From Periplaneta americana (taxonomy: Eukaryota > Arthropoda > Insecta > Blattodea > Blattidae): a stretch of DNA of 64,000 nt. Below the pieces are notes generated by a model, which did no database searches, was not told the origin of the DNA, and was given only the letters and a program-made list of their open reading frames with translations. A program made the position numbers and the translations under genes. The stretch is taken from NCBI RefSeq assembly GCF_040183065.1, contig NC_091117.1:105807501-105871500 (forward strand), in the 5' to 3' direction. Of the stretch, positions 47,585 to 58,673 are shown piece by piece. Position 1 is the stretch's first letter, and each line of letters starts with the position of its first letter.

Positions 47585-49069
47585 CAGGGTGTTTAAAAAT
47601 ACGGGGCATAATTTCAGGTATGTATTTCCCACATGTAGACAATAAAAATAGTTCATTACAACATGTGTCCGGAAATGCTTCATTTCCGAGTTATGGCCTT
47701 CACAACATTGCAATTCACCTGAACGTTTTTCTTTCCGCAGGTCTTTGTCATTACAGAAGATGTTCAAAATGTCCACCTCCTGCTTGAATACAGACCTCAC
47801 ATCGATGTCTCATTGACCTGCGAACACGATCCCAAACTCCAGGAGTATTGCGTATGTCCTCAGAACATGCCACATTTCGATTCCGAAGGGATTCCAAATC
47901 AGGCACCGGAGACGAATAAACCAATGATTTTAAATGGCCCCACAAGAAGAAATCGAGAGGGTTCAGATCAGGTGAGCTGTAGGCCAAGCAATTGGGCCAC
48001 ATCTACCTATCCATCGATCAGGAAACCTTCGATCCAAGTACCGGCGAGCCGTACGACTGAAGTGTGCAGGAGCGCCATCATGCAAGAAGTGAATGTGTTG
48101 ACGATTGTTCAGTGGAGTGTCTTCTAAAATATGAGGTATGGTGTTTTCCAGGAAGTTTGTGTACGCCTGCCCCGTAAGTCTGTTTACAAGTACATGGGGT
48201 CCAACTAATCGATCACCAATGATACCGGCCCACATGTTGAGGGAGAACCGCACCTGGTGATGAGATGGAAGAGTTGCACGTGGGTTTTCATAAGCCCACA
48301 CATGCTGATTGTGGAAATTTGTTATGCCATCTCGTGTGAACTGTCCTTCATCTGTAAATAATACTAAGGCAGGAAAGTTCGGATTTACACCACACTGCTG
48401 CAAGAACCACTGACAGAACCTAACTCGTGCAGGGTAATCTGCTGGTGACAGGGCCTGTATACGTTGCAAATGATAAGGATACAATTGATACTCTTTCAAC
48501 AGTCTCCAGACAGTCGTATGAGGAACACTGACTTGCAACGCTACCCTTCGTGTGCTGATAGAAGGAGTCATGTTCACATCCTCCAGAATCTCCTCCTGAA
48601 CTTCTGGAGTTGTAAATCTTGGTCGTCCCCTTCCCAAACCAGGAGAGTTAAATTTTCCATACTCGCACAGACGGTAATGGAGACGTACAAATGTCTTCCG
48701 ATCTGGACATTGTCGCTGTGGGTACCTCTCCTGGTTCAAACGACGAGCCAGGGTAGCATTGCCGTCCGCGTTACCGTACATGAAGTGTATCTCTGCCAGC
48801 TCTTGATTTGAATACATGTCGCACAGTCTAACGCCTACACAACACTGAATGTAACCTTCGCCTCGGAATGAACTGTAAGAGTGCCCTCTTAATGTCTCCT
48901 TTGATGGCAACGACCTGCGGAAAGAAAAACGTTCCAGTGAATTTCAATGTTGTGAAGGCCATAACTCGGAAATAAAGAATTTCCGGACACATGTTGTAAT
49001 GAACTATTTTGATTGTCTACATGTGGGAAATACATACCTGAAATTATGCCCCGTATTTTTGAAACACTC

Positions 49070-49071
<2 letters not shown>
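47585..49071 (-). mobile_element. nearly full-length DD-D transposon with about 160-bp terminal inverted repeats
   Basis: The inverted arms at 47585-47743 and 48912-49071 begin CAGGGTGTTTAAAAATACGG and CAGAGTGTTTCAAAAATACG and end at GACCTGCGGAAAGAAAAACG. TA precedes the left end; the right flank reads TG. The arms enclose one minus-strand transposase gene covering almost the entire interior. It is the most complete transposon in the window and is probably a fairly recent arrival. The right end abuts an (AT)n run. Confidence 0.92.
47751..48817 (-). pseudogene. IS630/Tc1/mariner-type transposase with one frameshift
   Basis: The likely start is the ATG at 48817 (MYSNQELAEIHFMYGNADGN), the N-terminal DUF4817-type helix-turn-helix. 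Next come a second HTH (STRRVALQVSVPHTTVWRLL), the first catalytic Asp in VLFTDEGQF, then FLHDGAPAHFS with the second Asp. After a single frameshift near 47985 the other frame gives SPDLNPLDFFLWGHLKSLVY with the third Asp, and ends GGGHFEHLL at 47751. All three acidic residues are present, but the frameshift separates the third from the rest. About 41 residues separate the second and third Asp, depending on how the shift is resolved. The upstream extension of the frame to 48910 starts at TTG and is probably untranslated. Confidence 0.9.

Positions 49072-49074
<3 letters not shown>

Positions 49075-49121
<47 letters not shown>
49075..49121. repeat. (AT)n microsatellite
   Basis: About 47 bp of AT dinucleotides directly beside the transposon end. 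Confidence 0.95.
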
Positions 49122-49125
<4 letters not shown>

Positions 49126-49130
49126 GTATT

Positions 49131-49172
49131 GGCCACCGGTGTAGCTCAGACGATAGGGTCCGGAGCTGCTAC
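49131..49172 (+). mobile_element. isolated SINE head fragment
   Basis: GGCCACCGGTGTAGCTCAGA followed by CGATAGGGTCCGGAGCTGCT resembles the tRNA-like head (box A region) of the SINE at 33572-33815. No body follows. Confidence 0.5.
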
Positions 49173-49516
49173 TTTTTTTTTTACTTCGGTACCGTATAGG
49201 TACTTAAAACTTATCATAATTATGTGATCATTGGCCAAAAATAAGAGTTCTCACTCCTTTAATATGTTCCCAGTGAATCGAAATATTATCATTGTTGAAA
49301 CTGCAAACACAAGCAAAAAAAAACATAATTATGTCACGAGTTAAGTCATTAATGACTGCAGTTCGTTTAAAAAACTACCTGAGGACGTAATAGGTAGGCC
49401 TACGTGTCGTACTGGTTTTATGTACATTTGAACAACAACAAAGCTATGTAGTTTAATACATAGTTTGTTGCCGCATATGAAATACAGTAGAACTTCGAAA
49501 ATCCTAACGCACTACC
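49173..49516. other. intergenic, nothing recognised
   Basis: A short poly(T) patch near 49172 and no other feature. Confidence 0.35.
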
Positions 49517-49846
49517 GAATGTACACCCTTTGACACGGAAATTGCTCGCCTTTCAGAGACGAAGTCCCACCTTGGAATAGCTCGGGAATCATCGTGTGTG
49601 CTGGGCTTGCACTCGTGCGCTTTACATAGATTCGAAGCCCGGTCTTTGTAACGAGAAGAAACGACTCTATCGCTAAGCCATAAAGGCTTCGTAGAGAATA
49701 TGTCATTTCGTGACATACAATACACTTACGTCACTGCTACGATTTGACTTCATCCTCGATACTTAATTTTTCCGCGTTTATCCCCCGCGTTAACTGGAAC
49801 GGTACTACAGGAGAGCAATCATTTTCCGTGTCAAAGGGTGTACGTA
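49517..49846. mobile_element. inverted-repeat element containing a tRNA-like sequence
   Basis: TGTACACCCTTTGACACGGA near 49519 recurs inverted near 49824-49845. Between them, on the minus strand (about 49625-49690), TGGCTTAGCGATAGAGTCG and GGCTTCGAATCTATG look like box A and box B of a tRNA-derived SINE. Which unit is mobile is unclear. Confidence 0.5.
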
Positions 49847-50026
49847 CAGATACGGAAATAAAATTTGGAGCTCCCTTATTGTAATAAATTTCGCTTACAA
49901 CACACTGCGCATGTGTAGTAAACAAGAGCCCCTGTATATATGTTGTTTGTGGATAGTCGTGTGAAATTGTTGCCTACATATAGGTGGACTCCCATCAAGA
50001 TTCCCCAAATTTTAATTCCGTATCTG
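49847..50026. mobile_element. 180-bp TA-flanked MITE
   Basis: CAGATACGGAAATAAAATTT at 49847 and the inverted CAGATACGGAATTAAAATTT ending at 50026 sit between TA dinucleotides (49845-49846, 50027-50028). No coding. Confidence 0.8.
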
Positions 50027-50028
50027 TA

Positions 50029-50466
50029 CAATACTGAAAAGAAGATCCAATGAAGCTCCTTTGTCTAGCCGCAGTGATGTGTCCGAGTAAATCGAATGAA
50101 AGGGGATATTAAGCAGAATAAGAAAGACAGTGATGTCTCCACCTTTTACATTTATAGCAGTGTACAATGTGTTTTTCTTAGTTGAGGTAGAGCAATTCCA
50201 TGTACTTTATAATCCAAACGAATTGACGATCCGAACTACCTCCTGTATACCAATTATTTAGATCAGTCATGTCAGCTTCAGCTCGCCATGAGTACCTCGC
50301 CCGCGGTGTAAACAGTTCAACTCGCGGATATCTGTAAATTATTCTTCCCCTCTTTCGCCGCAAAAAGGATGGCAGGGGTGATTAAGTACACCGGTAGTAC
50401 TAACATATGATTGCTTAGTTTACAGTACCTGTATTGAAAACGCGATGGCAAATGGTAGGTGAGACC
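50029..50466. other. intergenic, nothing recognised
   Basis: No supported feature. Confidence 0.4.
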
Positions 50467-50474
50467 CTGTAGAG

Positions 50475-50659
50475 CAGCGGTCATCAGCACAGTACACCCT
50501 CGGGCTAGCGTCTCTCCCTACCTGTGGATAAGACATTGCACTAGCCTGCACCCGTGGCTGCTGGCGGGTATGCTCTTTTCTTCTTCCTGCTGCATGACGG
50601 GGCATATTACGGCGCACTGCTTACCCATCACCCATTTCTGCAAGTGCTGACGACCAGTG
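50475..50659. mobile_element. 185-bp hAT MITE with perfect 8-bp target duplication
   Basis: CAGCGGTCATCAGCAC at 50475 and the inverted CACTGGTCGTCAGCAC ending at 50659 match at 13 of 16. CTGTAGAG flanks both sides exactly (50467-50474 and 50660-50667). The interior is GC-rich relative to the surroundings, so the small ORFs here on both strands are not genes. Confidence 0.85.
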
Positions 50660-50917
50660 CTGTAGAGTTTTATATATTTATGTATTAACTTATGTTTGAT
50701 TATTTTATTTTAAAATGTACCATTTATTTTGTTGGGGTGATGGGAAGAATTAATTAACTCTTTTTATATGTATACGTTTATGGAAAGCTGATCCATTTTT
50801 GTTCACTATACAATTAAATTACGTTAGGGATATCAGTGTAATTGTGAAAACTATTAATTTGGCACTCAAATCGCACTACTAGTTCTAGACTCAGTAGTAA
50901 CTGTTATTAGTCTTAGC

Positions 50918-51132
50918 ATGAACAAAGGTTGTTCAAGCTGTTATCACGATGGAGAGGCACAATGTATAATGTGTAAAAACCACATTATCTGGAAGAACTT
51001 TGATGTACAGCGTCATTACGATCTTCTACATATAATTTCCATGACTACAAGAACGTCGCGAAAAATGATAGGATGAAAATGATTGATGATTATAAAAAAA
51101 TTGAAACTGTAAGTAATCCAAAATTTTACTAA
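50918..51132 (+). pseudogene. hAT-type transposase N-terminus: BED-like zinc finger, frameshifted
   Basis: From the ATG at 50918 the frame gives EAQCIMCKNHIIWKNFDVQR then HYDLLH, a C-x2-C ... H-x4-H zinc finger of the type found at the N-terminus of GTF2IRD2/ZBED-like hAT transposases. A frameshift follows, then HDYKNVAKNDRMKMIDDYKK and IETVSNPKFY to a stop near 51130, matching the region after the finger in that family. Nothing of the catalytic domain is seen downstream. Confidence 0.7.
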
Positions 51133-51546
51133 CATATTGAAAATCTAACTAGAAGTTACAGTGTTTTTAACAATTTTAAAAGTTTTACAGCGGTTATTAT
51201 TTATTTGTTTAAATTTCATCTCGTTCGTAAGTTTGTAGCAGAGGTAATGTCAATATTTGGGAGCACTTACAGGTGCGAACAGTTTTTTTTAGCAAACGAA
51301 TCAAAACAAAACTAAGTGAATACCAAGTTCGAAGGGTTTTCACATACAAGATCTCGGATTATATCTTTACCGGTCAGTGGCCATTAAATTTCAGGTGGCT
51401 TACCTTACTGGGCGTCAGCGTATTGAAAAGCATTAGTCTACAACTTTTCTCCTACCGCCTCACCTCCCCATCGTAAATATGACGTTGCACAGAGGCAGAG
51501 ATAAAATACGAGATCTGTCCATTATAAGGATAGTTTCCAGCGAGAC

Positions 51547-51763
51547 TGACGTTGGAAGAATTATTTCTAGAGAACATCACAGTGACGTTGGAAGAATTAT
51601 TTCTAGAGAACATCACAGTGACGTTGGAAGAATCATTTCTAGAGAACATCACAGTGACGTTGGAAGAATTATTTCTAGAGAACATCACAGTGACGTTGGA
51701 AGAATCATTTCTAGAGAACATCACAGTGACGTTGGAAGAATTATTTCTAGAGAACATCACAAA
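51547..51763. repeat. 36-bp tandem repeat, six units
   Basis: The unit is GACGTTGGAAGAATTATTTC then TAGAGAACATCACAGT. Units differ almost only at ATTATTT versus ATCATTT, in the order T,T,C,T,C,T. The length is divisible by three, so both strands give repetitive ORFs that should be ignored. Confidence 0.95.
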
Positions 51764-52799
51764 AATAAGATTGAAACTTTCACGAATAAGAACAAACCCT
51801 TAGGTTTGTATATGTATGTGTAAAAGCGAAATAAATTTGAATTATTTTAATTTCATTTTGAAAAATTCGTAAATATAAATAATTTTGAAAAGGTGTCAGG
51901 ATATAGCCTACTGCGCATTTATTCATGAATGGATAGTGTTATTAATGTAGCCTATTCCATAATACCCGAAGTAAAGGAATAAAAATGTATGTAAAGAGGA
52001 AACCTGGAGTAATGCTGAAAATAATTGATCTTTATTGAATTTTGCATGCTGTTTATTATAATTATCAAGCTGTTGTTCCTAACAGTGTTGTCAAGTCAAC
52101 AGTTTTCCAGCTACATTTGTCGTTTTTGGAACCCTTCTTAGCGGCAAAATAATCAGATCGATGGCAAACTACCTACGCATCTGGCGGTTTTCATTTATAC
52201 ACCTGCAGAAAACACGCTGTACAAAATCGTATTGAATATCAGTTCTTCAACTCATAACTGATAACAATGAGGCTGCTTTCTGGTAGCTCGAGTATGACAT
52301 CACCTGAACTCAATGAACACGTCATTGGGATCTGTTTCTTACAAACTAATCTTGCTATTTTATTGGTTCAATGCAGGAAGTTGTTGAAAGTGATGAATCA
52401 TACTGTATGCTATTCAGTGATTCTGATTATTTTTTTGGTTATATAAACATCACACAAAGCACCTATGCCACAGTATCGTTATGTATGGAAGATGTTGCTT
52501 AAAAGGCTATAGTCCTACTAAATTACCCACAGCATATAATAACAAGACTCATATGCACATTGTGTATGCGTATGCACTATACATATAATATTTCAAATCG
52601 GGGTTGCAGAAATTCTGCTGGTATTGGAGAAGCTGTGGCTTTTCTTAGCGGTCCCAAGCTGCTCGCAGACTGGTCGGCTGCTGCTCTCTTCTGTTCGTAT
52701 AATTTTTTAGTCTCAGAATGCTGACTTTTTTTTTGTATAGAGGTAGGAAGTTAACATCTGTAAGTTGAATCTGTATGAAGTAAATCTATAATCAATATG
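51764..52799. other. intergenic, nothing recognised
   Basis: No transposon ends or coding similarity recognised. Confidence 0.4.
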
Positions 52800-53965
52800 C
52801 AATTATTTATCACTAGATCCTGGGTTTATATGCATTTATAAAGCTTGAAATATGCATTCAGTTATGCTCCATAAAATCTTCAAATATGCCCAATAATATG
52901 CAACATAAATTTCGAAAAATAAGAAGGTCGTAAATGTTTTCACTTTTTAAAAGGAGTAAAATGACGGCAGTTTTTTAAACCTCAATGCGTGCACAACTTT
53001 TTGAAAGTTGTGAAAAGTACTGTACATTGAAATAAAAAACAAACAATTAACTTGAGTTTCACTATAGCCTATTATTTAAATACGATATCAAATTTCTATC
53101 TTTTACCCACATTAAAACTGAGAGAGAATTTCAGGAAACAGTGAATGTCTTCTTCATGTCTCATGGTGAAGCTGCTACGCCCTTCAGAAAACAGATTTTT
53201 GTACATTGAGAATACCCTCTCCACATCACAAGAAGTCGAAGATGCATTAGGCTTAACTTCCGTATTTCGTATTATGTCAGCTCTTCTAATTCAGCTGCTT
53301 TACCACGTAACAGACTTTCTATTTTACGAAGAGAATGCTATCCAGAAGTTTTTGCAAGCACTGATCGAAGTTTTTATTTTATTTTTATTATTTTTCGACT
53401 CCGTGTGTTTCAGGAGTCAAAACATTTTGAACTAAGGAAAAGGACTCGTGCTTACCTTTGTTATTATTTTTTTTTTTTTCCAGAGAGACTGACTCACATG
53501 GTACTAATACAAACGCGCAAAGCATAATGCCGCGTTTCCACAGGACGGTAATCTTTTCTTATTCATCGAAGAATTGCTGAATATGTCACTTTTTTCTATC
53601 ACAAAAGATAATATACATTAGAATATGTCGTCGTTATTCCTGCAATAACTCCTATGTGCAAAATATAAAATTTTTCAGTGTGAAGAAAAACACATTTATT
53701 CATTCTATGGCAGTGGTACATAGGAAATTGTGAATTCTTACATTTTCGAAAGAAAGAAATATAATTACTTATAGGAGATTTTTTATTTGCTGTATTACTA
53801 TTTAAGTTATTTCATAGAGAAAAAATCTGAAAATCGATAAATATGTCACATAGGAGTTATTGCATGAACAACGACGATGTGTAGAATATGCAATTCTTAT
53901 ACTGAAATAGGAAAATATACGTGCAATTCAAATAAATTAAAAAATATGCAATCATATGCACTAAT
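52800..53965 (-). mobile_element. decayed hAT element, limits approximate
   Basis: ATATGCA and TTGCATAT motifs cluster at both edges (52797-52905 and 53885-53960), like subterminal repeats. Between them lies a minus-strand hAT C-terminal domain (53096-53248). The exact ends and target duplication were not found. Confidence 0.45.
53096..53248 (-). pseudogene. hAT transposase C-terminal dimerisation domain fragment
   Basis: The minus-strand frame NASSTSCDVERVFSMYKNLF then SEGRSSFTM matches the conserved TSxxVERxFS block of the hAT dimerisation region, and runs to a TAG at 53096. An in-frame stop lies a little upstream and the rest of the transposase is not visible. It is unlikely to belong with the zinc finger at 50918, which is on the other strand. 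Confidence 0.65.
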
Positions 53966-54019
53966 AAATATATGTTAAGCGATTACTACTGTGATGATAA
54001 TGGAAGAAAATCGTGTTTC

Positions 54020-54175
54020 CATATGTTACATTGGTTTACATGCGATAAAAAACGATGTTTCTATATGTCGAATTGGTTTGCATGCAATAAAAGCCATGTT
54101 TTCATATATTACATTGGTTTACATGCAATAAAAACTATGTTTTCATATGTTGAATTGATTTACATGTATAAATCC
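54020..54175. repeat. short tandem repeat, about four units of 41-42 bp
   Basis: Units read ATGTTTTCATATGTTACATT then GGTTTACATGCAATAAAAAC. Odd and even units differ (TTACATTGG versus TCGAATTGG/TTGAATTGA), suggesting duplication of a two-unit block. Confidence 0.85.
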
Positions 54176-54572
54176 GGGCTCTCTTTATCACCAACGACTT
54201 CTAAAAAATGCTTAGGACAGCTCAACTGCGAAAGAACAAATAATTCAGAATGATGATATTCATTTTCATAAAATCTTTGACAAAAAATCTTTTAATTTCA
54301 AATCTAGAATATCGTATAACACACCAATAACATTTGAATACCTTTAGAAGACAAACATTTATAAGACGTTATGAGTTTTATTTATAAAAATGATATATTA
54401 TTTATAAATAAATTATTTATAAATAAAAATTGTAGACGAACGAGTTTGAAGAAACAGTAAACGTTCGAATTATTCGTTAAGTATCGCAATGCGGTAGCCT
54501 AAGAATATTGTCTCAGGATGTGATGGTTTTCGTTTTACTCATATAATCACTGCGAGTTTAAATATACGCCCA
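54176..54572. other. intergenic, nothing recognised
   Basis: A short ATTTATAAATAAA-repeat patch lies near 54395-54425. Confidence 0.4.
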
Positions 54573-55128
54573 CAGGATGAATCGTAAGTAATGTAATTAA
54601 TTTCAGGGGGTTATTCTTTGAGATATTTAAAACAAAAAAGTTTGATATAAAATTTTGCTCGTTTTTGCTTCCTTTTCGAGATAAAAATTATTTTGTATGA
54701 AACATTTCATAATATATCTTGGAAAAGCTATTGATTTAATTCCCAATATGTTCAGGCAGTTTAAGATATTATGATAATAAATGATTGAAAGAATTTTAGT
54801 TTTGTCCTTTAAATGTGCAGATATTTGATCCGAATAAATGTAACTTTGTAAAATTCCTTTGCAGAACGAATAGTTCAGATCATAAAGGACAAAACTAAAA
54901 TTATTTCAATCATTTATTATCGTAATACACTGCTTTCTTAAATTGACTGAGCATATTGGGAATTCAATCAATAATTTTACCAAAACACGCTATGATTTGT
55001 TTCATATAAAACAATTTTTACCTCGGAAGGGAACCAAAAAACTAGCAAAATTGTATTAACACTTTGTTATTTGAAGTATCTCAAAGAATAACTCCCAGAA
55101 ATTAAGACAGTACTTACGGTTCATTCTG
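54573..55128. mobile_element. 556-bp palindromic MITE, copy 2
   Basis: Ends CAGGATGAATCGTAAGTAAT and inverted CAGAATGAACCGTAAGTACT. It is palindromic throughout, sharing ATAAATGATTGAAAGAATTTTAG-like arms and a central hairpin loop with copy 1 at 44800. The flanks read CA and TG, so the TA duplication is decayed or absent. Confidence 0.85.
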
Positions 55129-55344
55129 TGTAGGCCTATAAACAGATGGAATGACAGCACAAGACCAATATTTAGTCTTACTGCATTCAATCAAGAAGAG
55201 CGTATTGTATTTACTTCGTAAATTAAATAGGCTTTGAACGTTTTAATTCCGCTGTATTCAAAGCTACATAATCCACGAAAAGAAAATGAAATTGATTTTC
55301 CGTTGGGAAGTTGTTCGTACGAGTATAAACATGATTTTCTGTTC

Positions 55345-55383
55345 TGGAAATACATTCGCGACCCGCAGTTTGGGAACCTGTGG
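55345..55383. mobile_element. solitary hAT terminal repeat
   Basis: Inverted, this reads CACAGGTTCCCAAACTGCGG then GTCGCGAATG, very like the terminal repeat of CAGTGGTTCCCAAACT-type hAT elements (compare 61690). The partner end was not found. GC-rich sequence of unknown nature lies to its right (55390-55600). Confidence 0.45.
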
Positions 55384-56499
55384 AGCAGCAGGGAGGTCGA
55401 TTGTGAGTTTGGAGGACGCAATTAGCGATGAATCCGTGGGCATAGCGCGCCACACGGCACTGCCGACTGCCGAGAGGAACTGCGACCGTGCCACGGCCCT
55501 TCTCAACCGAGGTTCCGCACCTCCGGTGTGTCCCGTCTGCTATTTTGGTCTCCCCACTGACTTTTACTTCAGCTGGTGTCCGCAATGCATCGCGTTATAA
55601 ATGTTGTTTAAGCTTACAAGCTGTCTCGAACCGCTATGGCTATAGCGGCTATTACCATTACAAAATTTCATCGAATGATTTCCTTCATCTGTGTCATCAG
55701 TAGAGTCCTGCGTTTGATTACTTTGAGTACAAGTTAGGTGTACATGGATCATACTAGCTTTGCTCTGCGAGTGAGAACTGCTCAAGACTGTAATGAGGCC
55801 GTTCCCCTCCCCTCTCGGTTTCCTGTGTTTACATCTGTTTATTCGTGTGTCTGTCTCTATAGGCACTGAACAATGAAAATAGTACTCACGTACAAAATAC
55901 AGTATACTATCGCGTGAATTTAATAAGAAACTAAATATTTACTTAAAACCACCTTGTGGGCAACAGTAGATTATTCTCAAAATAAGTAAAACTCATTTAG
56001 ATTCTAGATAATTTCAGTTTCATAACATATTTTTCATCCAAGAAACAAAAACCAATGCTTATTAGTTATTATTTTCTCCTATTTACAGAGTTTTTAATAT
56101 TTAAATGCATTTGTTAAAGAAATCAATATATTTTATCAAAATGAAAATGAGTTTAGAAATAAATACGCGTATTATGACAAGTTATTGAAAGAACTGAAAT
56201 TTGAATATTCACAATTGAAAATGAGTTAATATTGAAGTCTATAAAATATATTTCGGCCCTGATGTTTCAACTTTCGTTCATTTAGAAATGTTTGTAGGTT
56301 TTTTTTTGTCTCCATGCATTACCGTCTCTAATGGCAGAATTATGAATACACGTGAATATTGTAATTGGACAGCCTATGTGTGTATACATCTATAAGTACT
56401 ATAAGTAAATAAATAAATGGTGGATATTATAATAATACAATAAGTCACAGTAAAAAGAAAATTATTTACACTGACTTTTTTTTTTTTTTTTAGTTTCGG
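55384..56499. other. GC-richer patch (to about 55610), then AT-rich intergenic DNA
   Basis: Positions 55390-55600 are CpG-rich with overlapping ORFs on both strands but no domain. It may be part of a transposon or an unrecognised exon. From 55610 nothing is recognised. Confidence 0.35.
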
Positions 56500-56622
56500 C
56501 ATGTTGACTGAGAAAATGTTACATTACGTGTCTTTACCGGTCCTGGGATGTCCCCCCCTTTATTTTTAGCTTGTTGACTGAGAAAATGTTACATTACATA
56601 TCTTTACCGGTCCTGGGCTTAA
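56500..56622. repeat. direct duplication of about 50 bp
   Basis: GTTGACTGAGAAAATGTTAC followed by ATTAC, TCTTTACCGGTCCTGGG occurs twice, starting near 56502 and 56572. The second copy runs into the left end of the TTAA element. Confidence 0.85.
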
Positions 56623-57386
56623 GGAGTCATGTAGGCCTACCCCATTGAGGGTCAAAAATGATTTTTTTTATTATTTTTATACATTTTATTCTTTTTATTT
56701 CATTAAATGGACATTCCGCTTTAGTTCAGTGATTTTTTAAAATATCACCAATATTTCTCGACCTATGTCCTATAACGTGAGGGCATGTCATTCTTTATGT
56801 CCTAAAACGTGAGGACGTATCATACAGCACTTCACATCTTCGGTAAGTTTCTCGCTCATTTCCATAACTTACATTTTTTAAACCGTTTCTCTTATAACTC
56901 GTACAATTTTTTAGATAATTTAATGACATTTTACAAGCATGCGTATATTATAGAAGAGAACAAAATTAGTCTCTATCACTTATATTTTTACTAGTTATTT
57001 TATACTTTTATGCAAAAAAAGGCAAAATTTTTAGTTCGAGAAAAAAGTCAGAAAAAGAATTTCTCTTTCACGTATCGAAATGATAGAGATCAGTTTTGTT
57101 AAGGCATTCACTGTGAATAAAATGAAGTAAAAACATTTTTAAATATTGAAAGTTATATGAGATATTTGGGAAACGGTTTGTCCTAACGCAGACTGCACCC
57201 GTCAATTTAATGAACCGTAAACCGTTAAAGGTAAATTTATTTTTAATTCTGAAATTTGTTTATTCATGTTGAAGAAATGTATAAACACTACACCAAATTT
57301 CAGAATGAAAGTTCAAATTAGGAAGTAGGCCCTAATAATTTTTTTAATATTATTAAATTAGACAGGCCAATGGTGTACATGATCCC
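56623..57386. mobile_element. 764-bp element with TTAA target duplication (piggyBac-like)
   Basis: GGAGTCATGTA at 56623 and the inverted GGGATCATGTACACC ending at 57386 are flanked by TTAA (56619-56622, 57387-57390). Inverted similarity continues as CCCCATTG against ACCATTGGCC. The interior repeats ATGTCCTA(T/A)AACGTGAGG twice near 56766-56813. No transposase frame. Confidence 0.65.
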
Positions 57387-57390
57387 TTAA

Positions 57391-58671
57391 AAAATTTCTT
57401 CCCGTATACAAAGCGTGTTACTTTGAAGTGTTGATCCGCCAGTTATAAGTTACGTGTGTGCCGTAACTACTATTATTTCATAGGCCTAATTAATATTTGC
57501 TGCGTTTATGTCGTATAAAGTGCAGAAAACAACATTGGAAATATTACAGCCTATTTTTTGCGACAAATCAACAGACTGTCTCAAATTATTTAAGTACCGT
57601 ACCTAGATCGGGCATCTGAAAATAAAACACGAATGTTATTGGAAATAATGCGAAAATGGATTTATTGGTGAGGATAGAAACTAGCGAGTGTCACAAGATT
57701 TTAGGATAAAGTACCTGCGAGGTACCTGCTGTCATTTTGGAAATATTTCCGTATAAATCCAATGTTAATGACACCAATGTGAAATGTTACATTTTAATAA
57801 TTGTATATACATATGAGTAAATATTTCATTGTTTCTCTTCTTAACGATTTTTTTTTTCAATTTCTCCCTTTGACAAAATATTCAGAATGCCTGAAGCAAC
57901 TTCGTGTAACTGATATCTAAGCAACTGGCCCAGATTTAGTTTCGATATTCGTGAACTGCTTCTTAAGATTAACTGTAACAATTTCCTCTTGAGCTGTTTC
58001 TCTGTTCGGAGCATGTCAGTGTGATGAGATCAGTATTATCTCCGCGATCTTCGGCGATCGCACGTTCCATACATCTTTCTGGCAATCCCAAAATTTTAAG
58101 TTACTTTCAGGTCCGCTTTACTTTTAAACCAATTTTAACAATCTGGTACCAGTAGATGTAATTTTTGTTTTCGTATCCATCTTGTAAATTTTGATCATGT
58201 AGGCCAAGATAAGTGGACTGGTCATACCAAGCAGTAACAACAAACTCTGTTTATTATTGGCCAACTTTCATTCTGGCAATATTATTTCGGCAAATTTAGG
58301 CGAAAGTAGGTCTACCTATGTATTCGGGTTGCTGGGTGTTCGGGAAATTGGACTCTGGATAATGAATTCGGGAAAATCTCCATGCGAGAAGATGACTACT
58401 CAAGGTATTGGATTCGGGAATATGGTCGGGAACGTTGTGGAAAGTATGATGAAGCTGCTGTAGGTAAATGTATTTTATTGTATACATTTAGGTTACATTG
58501 TATAAATTGATTGTGTAATTGGTACATTCACGGAAACAGTAAAAAAAAGAAGACAAGGGAATTGATTACTGTATATAGACCATACCAGTGTTTTTACATA
58601 CCTACAGTAGTGGATCATGGGTAATTTCTAATACGCAACATAGCAGAATTCAAGATACGCAAATCAATAAC
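57391..58671. other. intergenic, nothing recognised
   Basis: No supported feature. Confidence 0.4.
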
Positions 58672-58673
58672 TA

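Noticed and set aside
47813-48127. Plus-strand frames over the transposon at 47585-49071
   Set aside because: Antisense shadows of the transposase, which has all family motifs on the minus strand.
51452-51823. Coding frames with a 12-residue repeat on both strands
   Set aside because: Product of the 36-bp tandem repeat, as both strands are open.
55264-55600. Overlapping frames in a CpG-rich patch as a possible exon or promoter
   Set aside because: Open in several frames on both strands because of base composition. A hAT terminal repeat lies within it and no domain is seen.
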